Shown here: positions 1-7,461 of the stretch, piece by piece | How the letters are laid out: each line of letters starts with the position of its first letter | Numbering within the stretch: position 1 is the first letter of the stretch | NCBI GenBank assembly: GCA_964471945.1 | Contig: CAYYIJ010000008.1 | Span: forward strand, 1-46,246 | Source of the DNA: JASEHD01 sp964471945 | GTDB lineage: Bacteria; Bacteroidota; Ignavibacteria; UBA10030; SZUA-254 | Length of the DNA: 46,246 nt | Direction: 5' to 3' | Made by a program: the position numbers and the translations under genes | The notes under the pieces: model-generated | Database searches by the model: none | What the model was told of the DNA's origin: nothing | Seen by the model: the letters and a program-made list of their open reading frames with translations, nothing else

Positions 1-119
1 CGAAACATCTCGATTCTAAAGAATTTGAGACCCTTCACTTCCTGCCCGCCGTCCATCATGGCCGACTTTGGCAGGTGGGCGTTCAGGGTGACAAATGGAG
101 GGATTTTTCAGAAGTCTCT
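1..119. mobile_element. MITE-like element, copy 1 (left end outside or diverged)
   Basis: The right end at 106-119 reads TTTCAGAAGTCTCT, identical to the terminal repeat of the copies at 27236-27356 and 36990-37110. The interior keeps only the general plan of those copies (a GAGACCC...CAGGGTGAC pair followed by a GGATTTTTCAG tail) and carries its own CCTGCC/GGCAGG hairpin. The left terminus is not visible. The element ends one base before the stop codon of the ATPase gene at 121. Confidence 0.6.
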
Positions 120-120
120 A

Positions 121-1728
121 TTAGCTATTTCTGGTTATTTCTACAATATTATGGTTTCGTATGTTTTTCTTAGGGGACATATATGGTTTTCGTCTCCGCT
201 CTGTAATTCCGAGCCCTGCACGATAAAGCAATGGCACTTTAAACTTCCGGCTTGAATCAACATTATTCCCGAGGGGCATCAATAAACCAACATCATATAC
301 AGCACGGATTGCCTCGTCACCTTTTGGATTCAACGGCTCAAAAAGCATATACAATTCTTCTCGATGGAAAACCGCACTTTCACTTCCGCGAAATACATCG
401 AAATGCTTTGAAAGATGAGGAAACTCTGAATAAAGATACGTATCACATCGATATTGGGATATCGACTGAAAAGCTTCTTTTATCGCCCGCACTGATATCA
501 AACGACTTGAGGGATTTTTCCCTTCGATGCGATCGATCTCGCGCTGCTGCTCGACCGCTTTATTTCCAAGATGAATTAACTCGCGAGGGAAACTATTGCC
601 CATCCCATCTATCAAACGTTTTAATATCCATTGATGTGTTGAAGTTGCGGATGGATCAATTTTTCCTTTTGAATTTACTGTGGACTCAAAAATTGTATAA
701 AATACGCGCTCAACAAAATCGTCCGTTCCTATGATAACATTTGTAACATCAACTTCTTCGCCAAGAACTTCTTGACAATAATTACTTACTGAAGGATCGA
801 CAACCGCGCGAGAAACTAATAGTTTTAATAACAGCGGTCCCCGCCATTTCATTTCTGTTGTATAGTTGATAAGATGTGATTTATTGACAATATGAAGCTG
901 GCGATAGATGTCATTTCGTAAAAATATTTTGAACTGTATATTCTTAAACTGATTCCCATACTGAACTAATAGCTGAACGAGCCCCGTAATGGATGCACGC
1001 ATTTTATGTATATCATCAACATAAAGAAGATCAAGTTTATCAAGCATAATCCAAGCAAGACAATTCGTTTCACGAAGAATTGTATCAATGGCTTCCAACA
1101 TTGCGATAATGCTAACACCCGTTCTTTGTTTAAAATCTGACAAATATCTGTCATTCCCAAGTGTGGAAGCTTTCTGAAGTTTCGAGCCCTTGAGTTTCTG
1201 AATTTTATGAGAGATTCTATCTATCAATCCTTTTTGATTAATGAGACCGACATCTATTAGCAGATGCCTGAGAGTCGAATGTGCTTCTCTGATTTCCTTT
1301 TTCTTATTTTTGGCAATTAGCGATTGAACTTTCTCGTCATTAATTAGTGTTGAAGCGACCTTCAATCCTAAATAAAGCAGCCAAAAATATCTAAATTCGT
1401 CTATAGTGGTAGGGTTAAGCTCACGCAGCTCCATGCTTGGGATATATTCCTCGCTCTGGAGTCCATATGCTGGTACACAAAATATTTCTTCGTATTGTTT
1501 TGGCAACAGGGGTTTAACTTTATTCAAATCCTCGACCAATAATCGGCTAATGGCACTTTTACCAGAACCTTTGTTCCCTACCACAAGTGAGTGCTGAGGC
1601 AGTAATACTTGGCGAAGCATTTCAGTGCCAATAAAACATTGCTCAAATCGGTTATCCGTTTCTCCATCAACACGACCAAAATTAAGCCGGGATAAAATCT
1701 GTTGAGTATCCATAATTTTAATGCTCAT
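121..1728 (-). CDS. P-loop ATPase, Sll1717-like family
   Basis: A soluble 535-residue protein. The N-terminal block LNFGRVDGETD (about 15-25) followed by CFIGTEML (31-38) and the Walker A motif GNKGSGKS at 51-58 is the arrangement I associate with the Sll1717 family of solo STAND/KAP-like P-loop ATPases. A hydrophobic stretch ending in an acidic patch, WIMLDKLDLLY at 226-236, is a good Walker B candidate. The C-terminal half looks alpha-helical and may include winged-helix-like regions, but I recognise no effector domain. The cellular role of the family is not known to me; such ATPases often occur in variable regions. It is transcribed away from the membrane-protein gene at 1870 and ends right beside a MITE end. 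Start alternatives are M1 or M6. Confidence 0.75.
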   Translation of the reverse strand: MSIKIMDTQQILSRLNFGRVDGETDNRFEQCFIGTEMLRQVLLPQHSLVVGNKGSGKSAISRLLVEDLNKVKPLLPKQYEEIFCVPAYGLQSEEYIPSMELRELNPTTIDEFRYFWLLYLGLKVASTLINDEKVQSLIAKNKKKEIREAHSTLRHLLIDVGLINQKGLIDRISHKIQKLKGSKLQKASTLGNDRYLSDFKQRTGVSIIAMLEAIDTILRETNCLAWIMLDKLDLLYVDDIHKMRASITGLVQLLVQYGNQFKNIQFKIFLRNDIYRQLHIVNKSHLINYTTEMKWRGPLLLKLLVSRAVVDPSVSNYCQEVLGEEVDVTNVIIGTDDFVERVFYTIFESTVNSKGKIDPSATSTHQWILKRLIDGMGNSFPRELIHLGNKAVEQQREIDRIEGKNPSSRLISVRAIKEAFQSISQYRCDTYLYSEFPHLSKHFDVFRGSESAVFHREELYMLFEPLNPKGDEAIRAVYDVGLLMPLGNNVDSSRKFKVPLLYRAGLGITERRRKPYMSPKKNIRNHNIVEITRNS

Positions 1729-1818
1729 AAATTAAACTTAAACTTTAAAAATATATCTTTATAAATATAACCCAAATGTGGCATTGCTCACACCTTTGAT
1801 GGAAAACATAATCATTGC

Positions 1819-1847
1819 TTGATAGAAACTAATTAAATGATTAATTT
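1819..1847 (+). promoter_or_regulatory. Candidate sigma-70-type promoter for the gene at 1870
   Basis: TTGATA at 1819-1824, a 17-base spacer and TAATTT at 1842-1847, about 22 bases before the ATG. The -10 box is a partial match, and AT-rich DNA gives such matches by chance. Confidence 0.3.
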
Positions 1848-1869
1848 TGAATAAATCAAACTTAAGAAC

Positions 1870-2607
1870 ATGCAAACAGCAAAAAATCAATACACATATT
1901 TTGAAAATCTTGAAAAAGCAGTGAAAATTGCGTTGTTAACTTATATTATGATTTTTTTATGTAGTAATATGATAATCATCGTGGGTGCTGAGACCATTAT
2001 GAATTTATTTAATTCATCCAAACTCATAATAATCATAGCAATGGTAATTTGTTTCATTGGCTTGCTTATTGGGTTAATCTATGGAATGAGCAGAATAAAT
2101 TGGTTAGGAGAGTTACACTCATGGTTAGATAAAAGGTTTTTTGGATTCTTGGATAAGTCAAATGAAATTATTTTTCAGGAAATTTCTTTAGCTCTTGAAC
2201 CCGAAGAAAGAAAACAGATTTCTAGGATGGGAAGAAGGGAGCGGAGCGTATTGGCAAAATCAGTTTTTTCTCAATTAGCAAACGACAACGACCTCTTTGC
2301 AGCTTTACTGAGAAGCGACATATTCCGAGTTTGGATTTTGTATTGGATTATGTTATACGGCACTTTTGTTTTTACAATTCTAAGTACCGAAACATTTATT
2401 TCAATTATAATCGGATCTGACGCTACCGCTAAATTACTTTTCACAATATTTTGGAGCTTATCATTAGCACACCTTGGTTTAAGTTTAATGATAGGATATA
2501 AGTTATTAAAGATGACAAAGAAAACTGTCGAAAATATTGTTCACTCGCACCAAGAAGATATTGCATCAGTTTTAAAAAATAGTATGAATGAGATCACAAC
2601 TATCTGA
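1870..2607 (+). CDS. Unknown four-helix integral membrane protein
   Basis: I do not recognise this 245-residue protein. Four hydrophobic segments are visible at about 20-40, 53-74, 155-175 and 190-215, arranged as two hairpins around a charged cytoplasmic-looking middle (about 80-150) rich in Glu/Lys/Arg. A short charged tail follows the last helix. There is no signal peptide and no recognisable catalytic motif. It stands alone on the plus strand, with a candidate promoter upstream and a hairpin terminator 11 bases after its stop, so it is probably monocistronic. It diverges from the ATPase gene (start codons 142 bases apart), which leaves open shared regulation or a functional pair. No strong SD precedes the ATG. 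Confidence 0.7.
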   Translation: MQTAKNQYTYFENLEKAVKIALLTYIMIFLCSNMIIIVGAETIMNLFNSSKLIIIIAMVICFIGLLIGLIYGMSRINWLGELHSWLDKRFFGFLDKSNEIIFQEISLALEPEERKQISRMGRRERSVLAKSVFSQLANDNDLFAALLRSDIFRVWILYWIMLYGTFVFTILSTETFISIIIGSDATAKLLFTIFWSLSLAHLGLSLMIGYKLLKMTKKTVENIVHSHQEDIASVLKNSMNEITTI

Positions 2608-2617
2608 GTTATTAATT

Positions 2618-2643
2618 TATATTGCAATCGCAATATATTTTTT
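2618..2643 (+). terminator. Rho-independent terminator
   Basis: Perfect 8-bp stem TATATTGC/GCAATATA with an AATC loop, then six T residues at 2638-2643. It lies 11 bases after the stop of the membrane-protein gene. The stem is AT-rich, so strength is uncertain. Confidence 0.65.
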
Positions 2644-2670
2644 GTAAATTTCGTAACAGATACTTAAAAT
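2642..2670 (+). promoter_or_regulatory. Candidate promoter of tRNA-Arg(ACG)
   Basis: TTGTAA (2642-2647), 17-base spacer, TAAAAT (2665-2670), ending 15 bases before the first base of the tRNA. The -35 box overlaps the T-run of the preceding terminator, a compact arrangement. Confidence 0.5.
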
Positions 2671-2685
2671 CAGATTAAAATTACA

Positions 2686-2759
2686 GCGCCAGTAGCTCAA
2701 CTGGATAGAGCATCAGCCTACGGAGCTGAGGGTTAGGGGTTCAAATCCCTTCTGGCGCA
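2686..2759 (+). tRNA. tRNA-Arg (anticodon ACG)
   Basis: The cloverleaf folds fully. The acceptor stem GCGCCAG pairs with CTGGCGC; the D arm is GCTC...GAGC; the anticodon stem TCAGC/GCTGA encloses the loop CTACGGA, which gives anticodon ACG (wobble-modified to read CGN); the T arm is AGGGG-TTCAAAT-CCCTT; the discriminator base is A. CCA is not encoded. The 74-nt length is typical. Confidence 0.96.
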
Positions 2760-2864
2760 CGAAATTTAATTGTTTCCTTGAAATATCACAATACACCTTG
2801 CTTTTGATAACTGTTTTATTTACTTTTTGATTGGTACATTTTATTACTTTAATAGGAGAAAGAC

Positions 2865-3242
2865 TTGATAACAAATTTAAAAACCACAATTCTCATAGTT
2901 GACGATGAACCAGACCTTAGAAACCTATTAGGACAAGTTTTAACAAACGCAGGATATAATGTTCAACTAGCGTCAGATGGGGACGAAGCATTAACATTAC
3001 TAAAAAAAGAAAAATTTGATATCGCACTACTCGACATCCAAATGCCAAGTGTAAATGGGATACAAGTCTTGAAATACATAAAACAACATTTACCCAGAAC
3101 CAAGGCGATCATGTTGACCGGATATGCTGATCTTAAACATGCAATGGAAGCAAAAGAGTTTGGCGCAAAAGATTTTATTGGGAAACCATATAAAATAGAA
3201 GATATTCTTTCAACAATTGATCGAATTTCGAAAGAGCCTTAA
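2865..3242 (+). CDS. Single-domain response regulator (REC only)
   Basis: A CheY-like receiver domain with no output domain (125 residues). All phosphorylation-site landmarks are present: acidic pair D13/D14 in LIVDDEP, phosphoacceptor D57 in LLDIQMP, switch threonine T85 in MLTGYA, and K107 in GKPYK. The start is TTG at 2865, supported by the SD AGGAGA 5-8 bases upstream. The stop codon abuts the ATG of the GspE-like ATPase gene, so the two are translationally coupled. A receiver next to a type IV pilus/type II secretion-style ATPase suggests control of, or by, that ATPase, but no histidine kinase is nearby. The pair lies between two tRNA-Arg genes. Confidence 0.9.
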   Translation: MITNLKTTILIVDDEPDLRNLLGQVLTNAGYNVQLASDGDEALTLLKKEKFDIALLDIQMPSVNGIQVLKYIKQHLPRTKAIMLTGYADLKHAMEAKEFGAKDFIGKPYKIEDILSTIDRISKEP

Positions 3243-4499
3243 ATGATTGAAGAATTTAAGAATATCCCTAGCAAAGTTGCTCTCGAGCGACTTGATATAA
3301 GTGCTCTAACCAAGGATAAGATACCCGAGCTCTTCCGCGTAGGCAAGGTACCAACAGCGGAAGCAATGGTAGATGAAATTTTGTTACGTGCTGTAAAATC
3401 CGGTGCTACAGATTTACATTTTGAACCGCGGGAGTTAGAATTAAGTATTCGATTAGGATCGGAGGGTGTCTTAAAAAAATTAATCTCATTACCCAAAGAA
3501 ATTACCGATAATCTTGCAAGCGTATTAAAAACTAAAGGAAGTCTCAACGCATTTGAAAAAAAGAAACCACAAGAAGGAAGATTCTCGTTAACCATTGGCA
3601 CTCATCAATTCGATATCCGGATTAGTACTATACCAGTTATGTTTGGCGAGCGCATAGCATTGCGTATACTTGAGAAAAACACACGAGTCGCAAATCTTGA
3701 AGATCTCGGATTTTCAAATGAAAATCTGAGTAAAATCCGTAATTTACTCCGAAGACCCAATGGGCTATTCATCGTAACTGGTCCCACCGGTTCTGGGAAA
3801 AGCACAACTATTTACGCCGCAGTGAATGATATTCAGACAATCGAAAAAAATGTTATCACAGTTGAAAATCCGATAGAATATAAACTCGACTATGCCTCTC
3901 AAGTTTCCGCATCCACCGATAAGGGTTTTAACTTTGTTGAAGCACTCAAGGCAATTCTTCGTCAAAATCCGAATGTTATAATGCTTGGAGAAATTCGCGA
4001 TGCAGAAACCGGTATTGTCGCGGCAGAAGCAGCACTCACGGGCAATTTAGTTCTTAGCACCATTTTAGCGGGCGATGCGATAGGGGCTATCTTCCGCCTG
4101 TTAAGTCTCGGCGTTCCACCTTATTGGGTCGCTTCAACACTCATCGGTGTTTTATATCAACAACTTGTTCGGAAGATTTGTGATGCATGCAAAGAAGAAT
4201 ATCAACCAACAGCGCAAGAGAATATTACATTCGTTAATATGATTTCTGGACAATCAAAATATTTCCGTGGACGAGGATGTGAGAAATGTGACGGAAGCGG
4301 ATACCTTGGCAGAACCGCCATTCACGAAATACTTTTGATAAACGATCAAATTAAAGATCTGATTTATCAGAATGCATCGATGATGAAAATTAAAGAAGCT
4401 GCAAGGCTTATGGGATTCGAAAATGTTTTTCAAGATGGAATAAAAAAAGTTACCGCTGGAATTACAACGATTCCAGAATTTTACAGATCGCTTGGGTAA
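3243..4499 (+). CDS. GspE/PilB-like secretion ATPase, short form with altered catalytic boxes
   Basis: A 418-residue member of the GspE/PulE/PilB family. It lacks the long N-terminal MshEN-type domain and starts close to the PAS-like N2 domain (about 35-145, including GATDLHFEP). Walker A GPTGSGKS is at 180-187. The Walker B region reads NPNVIMLGEIRD (242-253) with the family glutamate. A tetracysteine zinc motif is intact (CDAC at 313-316, CEKC at 346-349). Two features are odd. The Asp box reads VENPIEY rather than the usual IEDPVEY. The His box, normally TGHLVLSTLHTNDA, reads TGNLVLSTILAGDA (266-279), so both histidines are gone, and the usual QRLVR reads QQLVR. The ATPase may therefore be weak, specialised or regulatory. 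No pilin, GspF or secretin gene is visible here. Confidence 0.85.
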   Translation: MIEEFKNIPSKVALERLDISALTKDKIPELFRVGKVPTAEAMVDEILLRAVKSGATDLHFEPRELELSIRLGSEGVLKKLISLPKEITDNLASVLKTKGSLNAFEKKKPQEGRFSLTIGTHQFDIRISTIPVMFGERIALRILEKNTRVANLEDLGFSNENLSKIRNLLRRPNGLFIVTGPTGSGKSTTIYAAVNDIQTIEKNVITVENPIEYKLDYASQVSASTDKGFNFVEALKAILRQNPNVIMLGEIRDAETGIVAAEAALTGNLVLSTILAGDAIGAIFRLLSLGVPPYWVASTLIGVLYQQLVRKICDACKEEYQPTAQENITFVNMISGQSKYFRGRGCEKCDGSGYLGRTAIHEILLINDQIKDLIYQNASMMKIKEAARLMGFENVFQDGIKKVTAGITTIPEFYRSLG

Positions 4500-4524
4500 T
4501 ACGTTCTCATAAATACTTTATCTC

Positions 4525-4598
4525 GCGCCCATAGCTCAACTGGATAGAGCATCAGACTTCGGATCTGAGGGTTGGGGGTTCAACTCCCTCTGGGCGTA
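4525..4598 (+). tRNA. tRNA-Arg (anticodon TCG)
   Basis: Acceptor stem GCGCCCA/TGGGCGT (closing pair G-T), D arm GCTC...GAGC, anticodon stem TCAGA/TCTGA around the loop CTTCGGA (anticodon TCG, reads CGA), T arm GGGGG-TTCAACT-CCCTC, discriminator A. It lies 25 bases after the GspE-like gene stop and may be co-transcribed with it. Its D arm is identical to that of the ACG isoacceptor 1.8 kb upstream, suggesting a duplicated Arg tRNA pair. Confidence 0.95.
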
Positions 4599-4636
4599 CA
4601 AAATCAAATAACTAACTAAATTACTAAAGGTGATTC

Positions 4637-4891
4637 ATGCCCCGAGGATATGTTTTTACTAAGGAACCAAGAAGGGAAATTATTTTTTGTACTGAATGCG
4701 GTAAAATGCTCGAAAATTTCTGTTTCTCCAGAAAAATAACAAATATTAAATTAATAAAAAAAACTGCCGCACGGTGTAAGAAACGACAAAATCATGAAAG
4801 CGATGAATGCGCAAAGCTTTTCATTGCCCAACATCATGATATTGAGGAAACAGGGGAGATAACCAGTCAACGAAGTCTTGCTCTAATGTAG
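4637..4891 (+). CDS. Small cysteine-motif protein of unknown function
   Basis: An 84-residue reading frame preceded by a plausible SD (AAAGGTGA, about 5 bases before ATG). It has a CTEC pair (about 18-21) and later single cysteines (about 29, 47 and 58), which could form a small metal site; it is rich in Lys/Arg. Its last 71 bases overlap, tail to tail, the end of the lipoprotein gene on the other strand, so the true C-terminus may be an artefact of read-through after a mutation. I do not recognise it; it could be a decayed zinc-ribbon protein. Confidence 0.45.
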   Translation: MPRGYVFTKEPRREIIFCTECGKMLENFCFSRKITNIKLIKKTAARCKKRQNHESDECAKLFIAQHHDIEETGEITSQRSLALM

Positions 4892-5348
4892 TTTTAGGTA
4901 CTTCGATAATCCTCCCAATTTCCAATCCCTTATATTTTATTATGAAGGTCGGTACGTTTGTTATATCAAATTCTTTTTTAATTCCTTCTGGTATCTGCAT
5001 CGTTCGGTCAACAGCGATTAAAGTAATCCGGTCTGGTGGAAATTCAATTTGGTCCATAATCTTGTAAAATCTTGGTATTTCACGCTTGGTATCGCTGCAC
5101 CACGTAGCATAGACAACTAGCAACTCCACATTATCTTTCATTTTCTTCATCCGCTCTACAAATTCTTCTTGGGGCTGATAACTAAAATAACCGGTATCAA
5201 ACCAAGCCGAATACGAAGGTGACTGAAAGATAGATCGGGGTGTCCAACCGATTTCCATATGCTCATTCGGTTTTACAGCTACCTTTTTTGTAGAGGAGCA
5301 ACTAACGATAAATAAAACACAAAGAATTGAAATTAGTAAATTCTTCAT
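4821..5348 (-). CDS. Thioredoxin-fold lipoprotein
   Basis: A 175-residue protein with a lipoprotein signal peptide: MKN, a hydrophobic core and lipobox IVSC, with C17 as the lipidated residue. The mature part resembles thioredoxin/TlpA proteins. A strand ending LLVVYATWCSDTKRE (77-90) places one Cys at C84 where CxxC would be; the second Cys is Thr (T87). The cis-Pro loop NVPT (131-134) is present. It could not form the usual intramolecular disulfide, so a monothiol or structural role is likely, probably at an outer or inner membrane facing the periplasm. Its start codon overlaps the stop of the next upstream gene (ATGA), so it is the second gene of a two-gene operon. Confidence 0.8.
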   Translation of the reverse strand: MKNLLISILCVLFIVSCSSTKKVAVKPNEHMEIGWTPRSIFQSPSYSAWFDTGYFSYQPQEEFVERMKKMKDNVELLVVYATWCSDTKREIPRFYKIMDQIEFPPDRITLIAVDRTMQIPEGIKKEFDITNVPTFIIKYKGLEIGRIIEVPKTTLEQDFVDWLSPLFPQYHDVGQ

Positions 5349-5668
5349 ATCATGTGTTTTCGGAGTGTATGTTTTAGCTTATGAATTCTTTCCCGTATCT
5401 CCTGAAGCTGTTGATAATCTTTTTTATTAATTGCTTCATCACGCTTTACTTTAAGCTGGCGGATTTCGGATTTTATCTTTGGTTTGTTGATTCCGACTAC
5501 AGTGTGGTGCACATGTGCATCAATACCAAGAGCATGACATATTGCGGGCACAAGCTTTTCTTTGTGCATTGTACTGTAACCATGAACAGCTTCATGATCA
5601 ATATTCTGGGCGATCTCGCGAAGCTGAGCAACTATCATTTTGTTTAGTTCTTCGTATGTGTATGACAT
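5345..5668 (-). CDS. Small protein with Rho-N/SAP-like N-terminus and coiled-coil tail
   Basis: 107 residues. The first about 50 (YEELNKMIVAQLREIAQNI ... KEKLVPAICHALGI) resemble the short helix-extended-loop-helix modules of the SAP/Rho N-terminal type, which bind nucleic acid. The C-terminal half is a charged helical hairpin (KIKSEIRQLKVKRDEAI ... LQEIRERIHKLKHTLRK) with UvrB/UvrC-motif character. A cluster of histidines (AHVHHTV) joins the two. A nucleic-acid-binding role is inference from composition only. The gene is the first of an overlapping pair with the thioredoxin-fold lipoprotein. Confidence 0.7.
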   Translation of the reverse strand: MSYTYEELNKMIVAQLREIAQNIDHEAVHGYSTMHKEKLVPAICHALGIDAHVHHTVVGINKPKIKSEIRQLKVKRDEAINKKDYQQLQEIRERIHKLKHTLRKHMI

Positions 5669-5757
5669 AATATGTATTCTCTTTCTGGTTTTTAAAAAGC
5701 TATAAATATAATGTATAAAAGGTAATAAATGGATGAATGAAAGGCAAATAATATTAA

Positions 5758-5928
5758 TATTCGCACAAGATTCTTTACCAAGGCGCTCGAATAAAAAATT
5801 TAGGACAAGCTAAGTCCAAGTCATACTTCGGCAATGCTCAGGATATGGCGGGGTTTCGCAAACTCAACGGGGGAACTAGATACCCGGTACGCAAAACCAC
5901 GATTAAAGAATTGGGAAGTGGACAATAA
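5758..5928 (+). other. Open frame of 56 codons, possible gene remnant
   Basis: The intergenic stretch 5669-5928 contains an uninterrupted frame from just after a TAA at 5755 to a TAA at 5926-5928. There is no credible start except an internal ATG (at 5845-5847). The predicted peptide is hydrophilic and not low-complexity (it contains FGNAQDMAGFRKLNGG and RKTTIKEL), and the stretch is visibly richer in G+C than the flanking DNA. It ends flush against the stop of the flippase gene on the other strand. It may be the 3' end of a lost or transferred gene; I do not recognise it. Confidence 0.3.
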
Positions 5929-7461
5929 TCACTCACTAAATGGTTGATTATCTTCCATAGAATTCCTCCCCCTTGAACTTTCTGTACTGCTTTTCCGCTT
6001 CACTAACCCTTTTAGGAAAGATATTTCACTCCCATTAAAAAACTTCATCATATACATTAGCATTAAGAAGAAAAGCATTAGAAAAATCTTCCAGAGAATA
6101 ATAATTGTCGCTGAGCCGGATAACGTTTCAATCGGAATAAAATAATATACAACGACAACCACAGCCACCGCTCCCCCAATCTTCCACAAGCGGCTAAACT
6201 CGTAAATTACCGGATATATACGCTGAACAACGAAGTACACTGTCACAGCCATAATGAGGTAAGCAATAAATGTTGCCCATGCCGCACCTAACATCCCAAA
6301 CGGCGGTATAAGAAGAAAATTTGCTACAACATTCACAATCGCACAAACACCCGTAACAAGCGGTAGGTATTTTGTTTTTTTCTCGATATAAATTCCCGCC
6401 GAGAGGTTCGTGGAGATACCGAGAAAAACATATCCGAGGAGAACAATCGGGACAATATTCAAACCGCACCAATAACTTTGTCCGATTATATACCTGCCGA
6501 GGATACTGATCTTAACGATATCTCCGATGAAAAATGTCAGCACTAAAAAGATTGCCGACATAAATAGCACAAGGTAAGTCAGCACGCGCGCAAAAATTTC
6601 TTTTGCATTCGTTTCTTTGGCTGTAGAAAAATAAAATGGTCGCCATGCATAATCGTACATCGAAACAATAAGCATCATGAAAATCCCGAGCCGGTAGTTT
6701 GCCTGATAGATTCCAACGGTTGCATCATCCGTGAGTGCGCGGAGAATCGGTCGGTCTATCACCTGAATAGCCATAGCCGCAAGTCCTGAAGGGATATATG
6801 GTAAGCCGAATTTCATCAGCGATTTCCAGAGTGGCAAGTGGAATTCTTTCGTTAGATAACGGGATATTGTCGGCAGCAGCATTGCAACCGTCAGCACTGA
6901 TGCTGTAAGTCCGCTGATGAACACTCCAATCACACCCATCCTGAAGACGAGAAGAAGGATTAGATTCATCCCAACATTAACGACGATGTTGGCAAACTTG
7001 ATCGTGGCAAAAAGCTTTGCTTTATGCTCCATCCGCAGTGCCGCGAACGGTATGATAGCAATCGCATCGAATGCCAATATACCAACTGTATAAAGTAGAA
7101 TCGATTCATAATCTATCGGAATGTTTAATATCCTTGCAATTGGTGATGCTAGAAAGGCGAGTATGATTGAAAATATAACCGAAGTACCGGATAGCGAAAT
7201 GAACGGTGTACTGAAATTTTGTTTTGCGGTTCCAATCTCCAGCGTGGATGAGTACTTGAAGTATGCGGATTCCAGCCCGTATGAGTAAATCACATTGATA
7301 AAGGCAATCAATGAGTAAACGTATGCAACGATGCCGTATTCTCCGGGAGCGAGGACGTTCGTGTAGAAAGGTACAAGTAGGAAATTAAGAAAGCGACCGA
7401 GAATTGTGCTTATGCCATAAATTACCGCCTCGGATCCGAGCCGCTTAATTTGTTGAAACAT
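5929..7461 (-). CDS. Lipopolysaccharide/O-unit flippase, MATE/Wzx-like (PST family)
   Basis: A 510-residue, very hydrophobic protein with about 14 membrane helices. The N-terminal signature AVIYGISTILGRFLNFLLVP and the following YTNVLAPGEYG are typical of polysaccharide transporter (PST) flippases in the MOP superfamily. Such proteins move undecaprenyl-linked glycans across the inner membrane. The C-terminus has a polar tail (SRGRNS, then EDNQPFSE). Its ATG directly follows the stop of nadC with no spacer, so it is the last gene of the accA-thioesterase-trm112-nadC string. It is the second flippase in the window; the other (21251-22696) sits inside the polysaccharide cluster. Confidence 0.9.
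   Translation of the reverse strand: MFQQIKRLGSEAVIYGISTILGRFLNFLLVPFYTNVLAPGEYGIVAYVYSLIAFINVIYSYGLESAYFKYSSTLEIGTAKQNFSTPFISLSGTSVIFSIILAFLASPIARILNIPIDYESILLYTVGILAFDAIAIIPFAALRMEHKAKLFATIKFANIVVNVGMNLILLLVFRMGVIGVFISGLTASVLTVAMLLPTISRYLTKEFHLPLWKSLMKFGLPYIPSGLAAMAIQVIDRPILRALTDDATVGIYQANYRLGIFMMLIVSMYDYAWRPFYFSTAKETNAKEIFARVLTYLVLFMSAIFLVLTFFIGDIVKISILGRYIIGQSYWCGLNIVPIVLLGYVFLGISTNLSAGIYIEKKTKYLPLVTGVCAIVNVVANFLLIPPFGMLGAAWATFIAYLIMAVTVYFVVQRIYPVIYEFSRLWKIGGAVAVVVVVYYFIPIETLSGSATIIILWKIFLMLFFLMLMYMMKFFNGSEISFLKGLVKRKSSTESSRGRNSMEDNQPFSE

Noticed and set aside
252..734. Plus-strand frame of 160 codons opposite the ATPase gene
   Set aside because: It lies wholly inside the well-supported minus-strand P-loop ATPase gene and shows no motif or SD.
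121..2607. Full anti-phage defence operon
   Set aside because: Only one ATPase and one unknown membrane protein are present, transcribed apart, with no nuclease, protease or other recognised effector.
2686..4598. Integrative element between the two tRNA-Arg genes
   Set aside because: There is no integrase and the two tRNA 3' ends are not identical, so they do not look like att sites.
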